From the NCBI GenBank assembly GCA_022432975.1, contig CM039515.1:14820583-14884582 (forward strand): a stretch of 64,000 bases of DNA, given 5' to 3'. Source of the stretch: Begonia masoniana (Eukaryota > Streptophyta > Magnoliopsida > Cucurbitales > Begoniaceae). A program made the translations under genes and the position numbers. This document shows, piece by piece, positions 1 through 12,135 of this stretch (position 1 is the first letter of the stretch; each line of letters begins with the position of its first letter). A model generated the notes under the pieces. The model searched no databases. It saw only the letters and a program-made list of their open reading frames with translations, and was not told where the DNA came from.

Positions 1-3000
1 AAGTTCGGAGACTGAATTGAAAACTCCTCAAAGTTCGGGGACCGAATTGTCAAAATAAAAAGTTCGGAGACTGAATTGAAAACTCCTCAAAGTTCGGGGA
101 CCGAATTGTCAAAATAAAAAGTTCGGAGACTGAATTGAAAACTCCTCAAAGTTCGGGGACCGAATTGTCAAAATAAAAAGTTCGGGGACCGAATTGTCAA
201 AATAAAAAGTTCGGAGACTGAATTGAAAACTCCTCAAAGTTCGGGGACCGAATTGTCAAAATAAAAAGTTCGGAGACTGAATTGAAAACTCCTCAAAGTT
301 CGGGGACCGAATTGTCAAAATAAAAAGTTCGGAGACTGAATTGTCAAAATAAAAAGTTCGGAGACTGAATTGAAAAAAATAAAAAGTTCGGAGACTGAAT
401 TGTCAAAATAAAAAGTTCGGAGACTGAATTGAAAACTCCTCAAAGTTCGGGGACCGAATTGTCAAAATAAAAAGTTCGGAGACTGAATTGAAAACTCCTC
501 AAAGTTCGGGGACCGAATTGTCAAAATAAAAAGTTCGGAGACTGAATTGAAAACTCCTCAAAGTTCGGGGACCGAATTGTCAAAATAAAAAGTTCGGAGA
601 CTGAATTGAAAACTCCTCAAAGTTCGGGGACTGAATTGAAAAATCCTCAAAGTTTGGGCTGCTCTAAGTGTCAAAATAAAAAGTTCGGAGACTGAATTGA
701 AAACTCCTCAAAGTTTGGGCTGCTCTAAGTGTCAAAATAAAAAGTTCGGAGACTGAATTGTCAAAATAAAAAGTTCGGAGACTGAATTGAAAACTCCTCA
801 AAGTTCGGGGACCGAATTGTCAAAATAAAAAGTTCAGGGACTGAATTGAAAACTCCTCAAAGTTCGGGGACCGAATTGTCAAAATAAAAAGTTCGGAGAC
901 TGAATTGAAAACTCCTCAAAGTTCGGGGACCGAATTGTCAAAATAAAAAGTTCGGAGACTGAATTGAAAACTCCTCAAAGTTCGGGGACCGAATTGTCAA
1001 AATAAAAAGTTCGGAGACTGAATTGAAAACTCCTCAAAGTTCGGGGACCGAATTGTCAAAATAAAAAGTTCGGAGACTGAATTGAAAACTCCTCAAAGTT
1101 CGGGGACCGAATTGTCAAAATAAAAAGTTCGGGGACCGAATTGTCAAAATAAAAAGTTCGGGGACTGAATTGAAAACTCCTCAAAGTTCGGGGACCGAAT
1201 TGTCAAAATAAAAAGTTCGGAGACTGAATTGTCAAAATAAAAAGTTCGGAGACTGAATTGAAAACTCCTCAAAGTTCGGGGACTGAATTGAAAAAAATAA
1301 AAAGTTCAGGGACTGAATTGTCAAAATAAAAAGTTCGGGGACCGAATTGTCAAAATAAAAAGTTCGGAGACTGAATTGAAAACTCCTCAAAGTTCGGGGA
1401 CCGAATTGTCAAAATAAAAAGTTCGGAGACTGAATTGAAAACTCCTCAAAGTTCGGGGACCGAATTGTCAAAATAAAAAGTTCGGAGACTGAATTGAAAA
1501 CTCCTCAAAGTTCGGGGACCGAATTGTCAAAATAAAAAGTTCAGGGACTGAATTGAAAACTCCTCAAAGTTCGGGGACCGAATTGTCAAAATAAAAAGTT
1601 CGGAGACTGAATTGAAAACTCCTCAAAGTTTGGGCTGCTCTAAGTGTCAAAATAAAAAGTTCGGAGACTGAATTGAAAACTCCTCAAAGTTCGGGGACCG
1701 AATTGTCAAAATAAAAAGTTCGGGGACCGAATTGTCAAAATAAAAAGTTCTGGGATTGAAGTGAAAACTCCTCAAAGTTTAGAGACCGAATTGTCAAAAT
1801 AAAAAGTTCTGGGATTGAAGTGAAAACTCCTAAAAGTTCGGGGACCGAATTGTCAAAATAAAAAGTTCGGGGACTGAATTAAAAACTTCTCATAGCTCGG
1901 GGGCCGAATTGTCAAAATAAAAAGTTCGGAAACTGAATTGAAAACTCCTCAAAGTTTGGGCTGCTCTAAGTGTCAAAATAAAAAGTTCAGGGACTGAATT
2001 GAAAACTCCTCAAAGTTCGGGGATCGAATTGTCAAAATAAAAAGTTCGGGGACCGAATTGTCAAAATAAAAAGTTCTGGGATTGAAGTGAAAACTCCTCA
2101 AAGTTTAGAGACCGAATTGTCAAAATAAAAAGTTTGGGGACTGAATTGAAAACTCCTCAAAGTTCGAAGACTGAATTGTCAAAATAAAAAGTTCAGGGAC
2201 CGAATTGTCAAAATAAAAAGTTCGGGGACTGAATTGAAAACTCCTCAAAGTTCGGGGACCGAATTGTCAAAATAAAAAGTTCGGGGACTGAATTGAAAAC
2301 TCCTCAAAGTTTGGGCTGCTCTAAGTGTCAAAATAAAAAGTTCAGGGACTGAATTGAAAACTCCTCAAAGTTCGGGGACCGAATTGTCAAAATAAAAAGT
2401 TCGGGGACCGAATTGTCAAAATAAAAAGTTCTGGGATTGAAGTGAAAACTCCTCAAAGTTCGGGGACTGAATTGTCAAAATAAAAAGTTTGGGGACTGAA
2501 TTGAAAAAATAAAAAGTTCGGAGACTGAATTGAAAAAATAAAAAGTTCGGGGACTGAATTGTCAAAATAAAAAGTTCGGAGACTGAATTGAAAACTCCTC
2601 AAAGTTCGGGGACTGAATTGAAAAAATAAAAAGTTCAGGGACTGAATTGAAAACTCCTCAAAGTTCGGGGATCAAATTGTCAAAATAAAAAGTTCGGGGA
2701 CCGAATTGTCAAAATAAAAAGTTTGGGGACTGAATTGTCAAAATAAAAAGTTCAGGGACTGAATTGTCAAAATAAAAAGTTCGGGGACTGAATTGAAAAC
2801 TCCTCAAAGTTCGGGGACTGAATTGTCAAAATAAAAAGTTCAGGGACTGAATTGAAAAAATAAAAAGTTCGTGGACCGAATTGAAAAAATAAAAAGTTCA
2901 GGGACTAAATTGAAAACTCTTCAAAGTTCAGCACCGAATTGTCAAAATAAAAAAGTTCGGGGACTAATTGAAAACGCCTCATATTTCGGGGTCGAATTGT

Positions 3001-3078
3001 CAAAATAAAAAGCTCAGGGGTTGAATTGTCAAAATAAAAAGTTTGGAGACCAAATTGTCAAAATAAAAAGACCAAATT
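1..3078 (+). repeat. 59-bp satellite array, forward-oriented arm
   Basis: Tandem array with a 59-bp period. Each unit is a dimer of two related halves of about 29-30 bp: one half contains GTTCGGAGACTGAATTG followed by AAAACTCCTC, the other GTTCGGGGACCGAATTG followed by TCAAAATAAA. Units on the left are nearly identical. Toward position 3000 they diverge (GGGATTGAAGTG variants, a TTTGGGCTGCTCTAAG variant, loss of half-units), as expected for an array edge decaying away from unequal exchange. No gene is visible. The motif resembles the AGTTCAGGGACTAAATTG-type minisatellites widespread in dicots; that link is from memory. Confidence 0.95.
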
Positions 3079-4340
3079 GACCAATTCTACCCCGAAATAT
3101 GAGGCGTTTTCAATTTAGTCCCCGAACTTTTTATTTTTGTTCCTAAACTTTTTATTTTAACAATTCAGCCCATGAGCTTTATTTTGACAATTCGGTCCCC
3201 GAACTTTGAAGAATTTTCACTTCAGTCCCCAAACTTTTTTATTTTAACAATTTGGTCCTGAACTTTGAAGAATTTTCACTTCAATCCCCGAACTTTTTTA
3301 TTTTGACAATTCGATCCCCGAACTTTTAGGAGTTTTCAATTTAGTCCCTGAACTTTTTATTTTGACAATTCGGTCCATCAACTTTTTATTTTAACAATTT
3401 TTCCCCCAAACTTTGAGGAGTTTTCAATTCAGTCCCTGAAATTTTAATTTTGACAATTCAACCCCCGAAATATGAGGCGTTTTCAATTTAGTCCAAACTT
3501 TTTATTTTGACAATTCGGTCCCTAAACTTTTTAATTTTGACAATTCAACCCCCGAAATATGAGGCGTATGAGGCGTTTTCAATTTAGTCCCCAAACTTTT
3601 TAATTTGACAATTCAGCCCCTAAATTTTTTATTTTGAAAATTCAACCCCCGAACTTTCTATTTTGACAATTTGATCCCTAAACTTTGAGGAGTTTTTCAC
3701 TTCAGTCCCCGAACTTTTTATTTTGACGATCCCCGAACTTTGAAGAGTTTTCAATTCAGTCCCGGAATTTTTAATTTTGATAATTCGGTCCCTAAACTTT
3801 TTTATTTTTTCAATTCGGTCCCCGAATTTTTAATTTTAACAATTCATTCTTCAAACTTTGAGGATTTTTCAATTCAGTCCCTGAACTTTTTATTTTGACA
3901 ATTCAGTTCCCCGGACTTTTTATTTTGACAGTTCGGTCCCCAAATTTTTGATTTTGACAATTCGATCCAATCCAGTGTCCCCTAATTTTTTTTTTGACAA
4001 TTCGATTCCCGAACTTTTTATTTTGACAATTCGTTCCCCAAACTTTGAGGAGTTTTCAATTCAGTTTCTGAACTTTTTATTTTGACAATTCGGTCCCTGA
4101 ACTTTTTTATTTTTTCAATTTATCCCTGAATCTTTTATTATGACAATTCAGTTTATCCCCCAAACTTTGAGGAGTTTTGAGTTTTCAATTCGACCCCCGA
4201 AATATGAGGCGTTTTCAATTTAATGTTGTACATTTTAATTTGACAATTCGATCCCCAAACTTTTTATTTTGACAATTCAGCCCCCAAACTATGAGAAGTT
4301 TTCCATTTAAATTCGACCCCCGAACTTTTTATTTTGCACG
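3079..4340 (-). repeat. 59-bp satellite array, inverted arm
   Basis: The same satellite in reverse complement (CCCCGAACTTTTTATTTTGA, CAATTCGGTCCC and similar), more diverged than the forward arm. The switch lies near 3070-3100. The sub-motif CCGAAATATGAGGCG occurs several times here, and its exact reverse complement sits at about 2970-2990 in the forward arm, so the two arms form a large imperfect palindrome. The array stops at about 4340, roughly 160 bp before recognisable kinesin pseudogene sequence. Nothing is recognised in 4341-4500. Confidence 0.92.
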
Positions 4341-4692
4341 AAAATTGATTTTCTTTTCTCAATTACTTGGTTGTTTTGATGTTAAAATGGATATAATGGA
4401 TCTCTAGGGAAGGAAAGTGGATGGAAGTTATAAAATTTGAGCATGAATGGTTAAAATGGTTGGAATTATAGGGCATTAGGGTTCGGTAAATTCGGTGAGA
4501 TTGTTTTTTTTTTTATGGGTCCGAGAGATAACCATCGAGCCATCCTCTCTGATAAAATCTATCGTGTTTTTGCTTTCTATGTTCGAGGACGGCCTAATTC
4601 TGCAGTAAACTTGTATGTTACCTGGATGAGTCATTGTTTAGTATCAAAATCATTAACATTGTTAAACTTATACTTGTTGAAATTGCACTAAC

Positions 4693-4783
4693 CCTTCAGA
4701 TCTTGAACCATATTGTACAAGTTCCTGTTCTCTTGAACTAACCTGTGATAACCAAGGGCTGTAGTAGACAGCTCCTGAACCTG
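4693..4783 (-). pseudogene. Larger half of the LTR-split KIN-14 exon (neck before the motor)
   Basis: On the minus strand this piece continues the frame of the 10-bp piece at 8006-7997 if one copy of the ACCTG target duplication is removed. The joined reading contains VQELSTTALGYH and ENRNLYNMVQDLK, typical of the neck just upstream of the motor in CH-domain kinesins. It ends at a GT donor (AAGG then GTTAGT at 4692). The next exon begins at 4599. The insertion is therefore exonic, not intronic. Confidence 0.82.
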
Positions 4784-7700
4784 TGTAACACCCGGCGTTT
4801 TTGCCAAGTAATCATTTAAACGGGATTAATTGTATATTAATACAATGAATATTTTCTTTTAATTCGTTTGGACGTTTAATTGGAAAACCAAACTAAGTGT
4901 AATCAAAACAAACCAATTTGGTTAAAAACCAATGGAAGGGCAAAAAGTAGGTAAGCAATTAAGGTGGTTGGGAGAAAACCAATGGTTGAGTGACATCTGG
5001 CGACTTGATGAAGAAGCTAAGTTATTCCTCCTACGTGAAACCCTCACTTCTCATCTGTTTCTTCCCACTACTCCCTATTCTTTCTTTCTGGCGATTGTGA
5101 CAAAATACCAACACTTTGCTTTCCCGGTTTTCCTTTATGTTTCTCCGCTAAGGTAAACATCCTCTAATGCTAACACATTTGGACAAGCAAAAAGTATGCG
5201 TTTTGCTGAAGTTTTAGGTTAAGGTATTTGGGAGAAAACTCTCGGTTTTTGTATGGAAACACATTGTTGTTTTTCTACAAGTCTGAATGGAGTTTACTGC
5301 ATAATCTTCCAAGTTATTTGTTAGCATTTGCAACTTGTTTAATTTCTCTACATTGCAGCAACAGATCCGAGCGTTCCAGGGACTTTCGAACATTCTACAT
5401 TGCAGCTTGTCAGAGGTACTAAGTTATACTGCTGTCGGGTTGGTTTGGGTAGAAACGTTATAGTTTATGTTCTGAGTAGTCTGTGTTCTGCTTCACATTA
5501 TGTTCTGTTATTTCTGTCGTCTGCTATTGTAAGTTCAGGCACTGAGAATGTTCATGCATACACGTTTTCACTGAAAGCTCATGCAAAACCGATTTCTGCA
5601 CACTGTTTGAAACTAAACAAGATAAAATCTGACTGAAATGTACTGATTAACTGTGGGATGGGGACTGGCCCCCAGATCTGTTTTCTGTTCTGTTATGTAT
5701 TACTGTTGTGCCTGATAGTGCACCTACCGTTTGCCAGTTCCCCTATAAGCCCCATTTACACCTCTCTGCCACTGAAACGTAATGTTCTGTTATGTCACTG
5801 TATTTCTGAAAGTTCATGCATAACATTTTGCATCACTGCATATCTATTATGTTCTTACTGAGTTTTAGACTCATAGATGAACTCTCTGATGTAGGTACTG
5901 AACCCGTGAATGAGGACCTTGTGCCTCAAGATGATGATCTGATGTAGTTGGCGGGACGAGCTCATGGGGTGTGTTTGTGGCAGCTAGACATAAATCTGTC
6001 CAGAGAAAGAAAGGTTTTGAAGTTCTGTATTTATGTTTTAAAAACTTCTGTTATAATGAATTCTGGAAATCCATGTTAAGTTCTGTACTGTCTTTGAGAT
6101 TTTAAAACAATGTATGGATTCTGTGTTGATGTATTTAAAACCTCTGTATTTGACAGATTGTGTCCATATATTTTAAATATTCCGAAATATTCTGGAACTG
6201 CTTGAGTTCTCCCTTTTCAGGTTATGCATGGATGGTCTCGAAATCTGTCATTTGTAAAACATGTTTTTATAACTTTGTTTGAATCGGGTATTGAAAGTCT
6301 ATAATTTTCATGCCTTCTGTTGTGCTGTATTTGACAGTTGAACTATGTTTCTGAAGTATTCTGAAATGGTTTGGAATACTTTCTGTTAATCTATGTATGG
6401 ATGGTTTCTGGTTTTTGAGCTATCTATGCAGTGTGATTATTCTTAAGTTTCTGTTATGTCTTCTGTTGTGCTCGAGAACCATGTTTTGAAATGGTTTAAG
6501 TATTCTGTTTTCATTTTCTCTGTCTGTATGTTTCCCTGTCAAAAGTTGTAAATTTGCCTTACAACTACCTCTTCCGATTTTATCCACCGATGCCCGATGC
6601 CCGCTGCCCGCTTGTTTTACTGCCTTTAGAAATCATGTCCACCGCTGCCCTAAAATTTAGTCTTCCGCCCAGTTTATTTTAGTTTCTGTCTGTATCTTCC
6701 GGTTGACGTCAACCATCTTCCGACTGACGTCATCACCATCTACCGATTTCGCTTATTGCCTGTATCTTCCTGCTGACGTCATCCCTCTTCCGGTTGCCGT
6801 CATCCGCTTCCGACTGACTCAATCTATTTTTTTCTTATTATATCCACCGGTGACTCAATTCTGTTTGTAGTTCACATCCCCCGGTTATCACCTGTTCATC
6901 TTTGTCCTATCTGCATCTTCCGGTTGACGTCATCAATCTTCCGGCTGACGTCACCACCTCTTCCGCCCCGGTTTATCTACTTTATTTCATTCCTTCCTGC
7001 TTTCCTTCTGTTATTTTCATTCCTTCGGTTCATTTATTTTGTCTTATTATATCCACCGGTGACTCAATTCTGTTTGTAGTTCACATCCACCGTTATCACT
7101 GTTCTTCTTTGTCGTATTATCTTCCGGTTGACGTCATCAATCTTCCGGCTGACGTCACCACCTCTTCCGCCCCGGTTTATCTACTTTTATTTTCATTCCT
7201 TCCTGCTTTCCTTCTGTTATTTTCATTCCTTCGTTCATTTATTTTGTCTTATTATATCCACCGGTGACTCAATTCTGTTTGTAGTTCACATCCACCGGTT
7301 TCACCTGTTATCTTTTGTCTATCTGATCTCTAGTTGACGTCATCAATCTTCCGGCTGACGTCACCACCTCTTCCGCCCCGGTTTATCTACTTTTATTTCA
7401 TTCCGTTACTGCTTTCACTTTGTATTTCATTCACTTCGGTTCATTTATTTTGTCTTATTATATCCACCGGTGACTCAATTCTGTTTGTAGTTCACATCCA
7501 CCGGTTAGATCACTGTTTCATCTTTGTCGTATCGGCATCTTCCGGTTGACGTCATCAATTCTTCACGGCTGACGTACACCTATCGGCACGGTTGGTTTAT
7601 CTACTTTATTTCATTCCTTCCTGCTTTCCTTCTGTTATCGGGGTGGATTTGTTTTCCTTCAGTCAGTTATTCTGTCTTAGACGTAATGTTTTAGTTCCCG

Positions 7701-7996
7701 TTATGGTTTCTACTCCAGAGAACACTCTCTCTCTCTGTCAATGTTTTAAAAGAATAATGTTCAAAAAAAAAAAGAGAGAGACAGTACATGCTTTCTGTCA
7801 TCCGATTCTGTTTTCTGTTAAAGTTTTAAAGGTTCAGTTGGTTTTTCATAAGTTGTCCAAGCAATTGTTTGATGCTTTTCTGCCTTCTAGTTTCATTAAT
7901 TCCGTCCATCTGTTTTCTCAAAAAAAATAGTCACTGTTTTCTGTTAACCGTCCCGGAGTGATGGCTCCTCGATCCGGTCGGGTCTGGGTCGTCACA
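4784..7996 (+). mobile_element. Solo LTR H (Ty3-type, TGTAAC..GTCACA) inside the KIN-14 exon
   Basis: Starts TGTAACACCCGGCG, ends GGTCGTCACA, and is flanked by the perfect 5-bp duplication ACCTG (4779-4783 and 7997-8001). No gag-pol reading frame occurs in its 3213 bp, so it is a solo LTR or a non-autonomous element. Sense is taken as plus because its termini match those of element A read in coding direction. It carries the shared hairpin TGAGT-TTTAG-ACTCA (5859-5873) followed by GATGTAGGTACTGA, then a minisatellite rich in TGACGTCA. The short reading frames inside it look like chance. Confidence 0.9.
6700..7640 (+). repeat. About 205-bp minisatellite in LTR H with repeated TGACGTCA
   Basis: About 3.5 copies of a roughly 205-bp unit begin near 6918, 7121, 7330 and 7540. 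Each contains CTTCCGGTTGACGTCATC and CTTCCGGCTGACGTCACC, then a pyrimidine-rich stretch and TATCCACCGGTGACTC. A degenerate block precedes them. About ten TGACGTCA octamers occur between 6700 and 7560. TGACGTCA is the palindromic core recognised by plant bZIP/TGA factors (established knowledge); use here is inferred. Confidence 0.85.
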
Positions 7997-9150
7997 ACCT
8001 GGCTTCCTACAAACAAAGAAATTGTAAAATCCTGAAAAATTAAAGACAAATGGTGTAAATTTGTCTTCATACCTAGGTATTGCAGATCTCTCTGCAATAT
8101 GAACATTTTCTTCCATAAGTACGCAACAATCTCAAGTATTTTCAAGTTTTGGATGCATACTTCAAATTGAACGAGTAAGGCATCCGTGGACAAAGATAGA
8201 AAGAACAGTCTATTTCTAATCAATTTTTTCAAAAATTAAATTCAAACTAGAAATTCAAGAACAGTAAGAATTATACCATGAGTTCCTTCTCTTGCGTTTG
8301 AAATAACTGGAGGTGGTGGCTGCTTCTATCCTGATAAACTCTGCCACACTTTTAAACAAATGTAAATATGTTTAGCAATTGATAGTATAACATATAGTAC
8401 GATGGATTAGAAGCTTAGGTTGCGAATATCTTCGGTAAGCAAAAAAACGAGCAAGATGGATTATATGATAACTCCGAGTCCGTACTCGCGAAGCATATCT
8501 ATTTTCTATAAGAATGCAGTTGGATGAAGTATTTTATGTAACTCTTATAAATGTATACATTGTTCTTGTTCATGAAGCAGAACAAAAAGTTCCTGATTAC
8601 TCGGAGAAGAGGATTAAAGGAATGTACCTTGGGATCATCTGGGTTCGATAAGTAATCAAGAGCAGTTAATGGCGAATGATCGGGTGATCGGCTTTGTTCT
8701 TTCCGTAAAACCCTCAAGACTGATTGGAACTGTTAAGTATTCATCAGTTAGTGTTTATACATGGCAACCCAGAAAAGGAGTTGAAAACTATTGAAATCAG
8801 ACTAACCTCAGGAAGCTTTTCTTGAAGTTGTTCTTCCAAACAACTTGACATAATCTTCCTAAGTTGTGTAATACCATCCTGCAAACAAACATAGGATCAC
8901 AAAACCCAAATAAAAATCAAAGTTAAATTCTTAAGGAAAAAAAAAAAACATCTCAACAAATTATCAATACCATATCTCGATTTCGCAAGGAAGCGAGAAG
9001 CTTGCCATCAATGTTTTCCTTTTTGTCTACCAAACAATCAACAAGTGACCGGACGATTAATTCTAAAAAATTTTCAGCAAGATAGTAAGAATCAAATAGA
9101 ACAACCCATTTCTGTAACAAGCATTCAAATCAACATAAAAATAGGCAGAG

Positions 9151-9172
9151 AGAGAGAGAGAGAGAGAAGGAA
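9151..9172. repeat. GA microsatellite within the kinesin pseudogene
   Basis: A (GA)n run, (TC)n on the gene strand, lies at or just past the end of the exon ending near 9172. It obscures the splice donor. No convincing GT donor is visible immediately downstream, which may be another lesion in the pseudogene. Confidence 0.8.
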
Positions 9173-10293
9173 AGAAGGGCATCAAACAATCCTTCAAGGT
9201 TCCCATTTTCAATTTCAAAAGCTGTCTGTTTTTCACTTATTGCAGACATCTCCAAGCGCCGACAAGGGTCTGATGAATTCGATAATGGAGGTCTCGAATG
9301 AATTCTACTAGCAGAATGCACAGCCATAGGAGATTTCACATGTTTTTAAAACCCATTTCCATTGTTCATCTTCTTCCACTCGTAAAAAGATTTAAGAGCT
9401 AATATACAGTCCACAACCTTCGCTGTTGATCCTGAGTCTAATGTCTCCTGAGGATGACTCAGAAAAATGATTCAATCAGTTCTTTCTCTCATAAATGCAT
9501 AAATTCATACGATTACTAACTTCCTAAAGTAGTTTACCCTTTCTAGATCAGAAGCTTCAAAAGCAGGAAGCTCCAACTCTTCCATGGCGACCAAAAAGTT
9601 TCTAACATTCTCAAAGTACTGATAGGCCGGCAATGGCTGAAATTCGCGGGATATTGATTGTGAAGTTGATGGATTTTCAACAACCTTCAAAAATTCTCAA
9701 AACCAATTAGTAGGAAAATGAAAGAATTCATGAACTCCTTCATTGGCTGAACAATAATTACTCAAAAAGAAAAACTCTCTTTTCATCATCAAAACACATT
9801 CTACGTTGAGCACTGATCCTGGGTGAATTTTGTTGATTGCATTACAAAGAACCAGCCCATTTCTTAGGCAAGAAATGAATTCTCTCTGTTGGTTGATTCG
9901 AAATACTTATCGGACCAACTAAACTTTGCAGCCACCTTGAAGCTTCATATCGCCTCCAAGCTACAATATTCAGCAAAATCAATCTTCTCCGATACTCTAA
10001 AAACTCATATTTTTCAATCATAGATTAGGTCACAGTCCTAAAAATTGAAACAAAAACATTGATCCCACCGTCTCATAATTTTATAAATTCTACAAAACTT
10101 ACTGACCAATATAAATTTCCTGATTTCCTTACGGATACCATTTTCTTTCCGCCATTTTCTTCATTCTATCAAATCTCCATGCAAAAGAAGAAGGGTTGAA
10201 ACAGAAAAAGAGAAACTAACCTGCTTCTTCAGCTTTTCTTGATGCGAGCGTTAGATGAAAATCGTAAAGACTCTTAGTTGAAGGATCCTCCAT

Positions 10294-10640
10294 TGAATCC
10301 AAATTCCCCAGCTCCGGCGAAGGGTAACCCCTGCTTTTTAGAGAGAGAAACGCAGCAAGAAAATGGAGTATTTTATGGGAAGGCACTATTTTGAAGTTGT
10401 AACGTTAATATTTTTTGAATTCAAATTTGTGGGGGCCGCCTACGCATGGAGTAATCTAAACCGTCCACTTTACTACTGAATCGGGTTTAACGGCTAGGAT
10501 TCATGTCATTTTTGGGCTGGGTATTTTATTTACTTATTGGGGTAATGGGCCCATGTCTTGGTTCCGACTGTTATGGCCTTCTTCGTGTTCTATTTTTCTT
10601 AGCATCAAATAAAATATAATACAATGTTAAATAAAATGTT
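10294..10640. other. Former KIN-14 promoter/5' flank, nothing else recognised
   Basis: Sequence upstream of the kinesin start codon: a GA-rich leader (AGAGAGAGAAACGCAGC), then ordinary AT-rich flank. No second gene, TATA box of convincing quality or repeat boundary was found. Confidence 0.5.
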
Positions 10641-10985
10641 CAAATAAATCTAATATCTTTTGGTATTTTTTTAAATTAATCTCAGTTTCTTATTTACTTT
10701 ATAAATTAAATTTTAAATAAATACTAAACGATATTGGATTTATTTGAACATTTTTTCACATGTTCACCACATCATGAGTAGATAATAGAAATTTTTTTTG
10801 TGATTTTCTAAAACTTGTATGATTTATTATATAGTTTTATAAATTACTAAAATAAAATTACAATAAATCGTAAATGTGTTAAAAAATCACGAAAATTTTT
10901 GTATTATCTTTTCATTAAGTAGTGAACATGTGGTAAAAATTTCAAGTGAATCTAATATCGTTTAGTAATTTTTTAAATGAGGGTT
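10640..10985. mobile_element. MITE-like foldback element, copy 1
   Basis: Two arms of about 110 bp are imperfect reverse complements. The left arm (from about 10715) has ACTAAACGATATTGGATTT, CACATGTTCACCACAT and TAGATAATAGAAATTTT. The right arm (to about 10980) has their complements, including ACATGTGGTAAAAATTT and AATATCGTTTAGTAATT. An extra arm-like fragment lies at 10640-10670. No coding capacity is seen. Palindromic, short and AT-rich, as in MITEs; superfamily not determined. Confidence 0.7.
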
Positions 10986-11900
10986 TAACAAAATTATTGA
11001 TGAAAAGTCAAACTGATAACAGAATCAAAGCATATGGTTAGGTTTGCCGATTATTTTAGTATAAGGGGCTAACAGAAATAAAGTGCATAGTACATAGTTA
11101 AAATCGATAATTATCCTAAAATATAATACAATGTTAATCTACGATTCTATGAATATCTTAAAATAAGAAAATTCAAATAAATACTAGTTTTTTTAATTGA
11201 AGATAAGTAAATTCTACGTTGGGACTCTCGAAAAGTTCACCCGACTTTGAAATATTATTCGTAACAAAAGATTTAATTTAGTCCTTACACGTTTTTGGAG
11301 ATCTATCGAGTAAAAATACAGACACAAAACACTATCAATTTAGTCTATGTTCCCTCGAAATAAGCATGCTATTAGAGAGCTCTAATTTAATGGTAAGTCA
11401 TAATAATTTGAGACGATTATCGAGTATAATATGATTTTTTCTCTTAAACTTTCTTGCCATATTGCTTTTGCTAATTTAGAGATAGTAGAACTCGAATTAG
11501 TTGCATAGATATAAGTAGGTGAGTAATATATGATTGAAATACATATATTGTTAGTAATTAATTTATATTAAATACTAAGAAATTATAAATTTGTAAATTG
11601 TATAATACCCTCTAACTAAGTTTATTTTCTTTCTATTGGGTTATTAAAACTAGTACTGCAGTGAACATAATCACTTTTCATTGCCAAAAAAAAAAATATC
11701 TGAAAATCAAAAGATAGTTGAAGATTTATTAAAAAACAAAATAATGAGTTGTTTTAACTAAAGTAGTATTCAATTTAAATCATGATGTTTGAGGTACTGA
11801 ACAAAAACCAACTTCAAGTAAATTTTTAAACGAACTAAACCTTGTCAGCCCGGTGGTGACCCCCGTTCTCAAAAAAAAAAAAAAAATAGAGCAATCAATA
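10986..11900. other. AT-rich intergenic DNA, no feature recognised
   Basis: Low-complexity AT-rich sequence with homopolymer A runs near 11683 and 11870. No reading frame, RNA gene or repeat boundary was seen. Confidence 0.5.
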
Positions 11901-12135
11901 TCAAAATTTCTTGAAATTCTTACCACATGTTTAGCATATCATTAGAAGATAATCTGAAAGATTTCGTGATTCTTCAACTCTTGTACGATTTATTATAATT
12001 TTTTAAACAATATTCTATAAAATAGACGTCAAAAAATTATAATAAATCGTACAAGTGTTGCAAAATCACTCAACTTTTCAGATTATATTCCCACGATATG
12101 CTGAACATGTGATAAAAATTTCATCCCATATTATT
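11900..12135. mobile_element. MITE-like foldback element, copy 2
   Basis: A second palindromic element of the same family as the one near 10.8 kb. The left arm has CCACATGTTTAGCATATCAT and TTGTACGATTTATTATAATT. The right arm has AATTATAATAAATCGTACAA and GATATGCTGAACATGTG. The central spacer is about 35 bp. Arms match better than in copy 1, so this copy is probably younger. Confidence 0.72.

Larger units (their letters stand above)
4500..10293 (-). pseudogene. KIN-14-type kinesin (N-terminal calponin-homology domain), multiply broken pseudogene
   Basis: KIN-14 kinesins are plant minus-end-directed microtubule motors; this subgroup has an N-terminal calponin-homology (CH) domain, a coiled coil, then the motor. 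Exons read on the minus strand with GT/AG borders: 10293-10221 (starts MEDPSTKSLYDFHL), 9960-9805 (CH, WLQSLVGP and LCNAINKIHPGS), 9684-9538 (YFENVRNFLVAMEEL), 9447 to about 9170 (VVDCILALKSFYEW, SPMAVHSASRIHSR), 9062-8971 (VDKKENIDGKLLASLRN), 8878-8807, 8729-8628, 8330-8277 (QTQEKELM), about 8160-8073, then 8006-7997 joined across an LTR to 4783-4693 (YNMVQDLK), and 4599 to about 4500 (motor start, NTIDFIREDG). Damage: a 2-bp loss in a GA run frameshifts the CH exon near 9885; an in-frame TAA lies at 9348-9346; a solo LTR sits inside an exon; the motor-start exon looks internally shortened; and the rest of the motor is missing before the satellite. Identification rests on remembered family motifs. 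Confidence 0.85.

Noticed and set aside
6902..7549. Frames of 70-121 codons in LTR H
   Set aside because: Generated by the 205-bp minisatellite; no similarity to protein.
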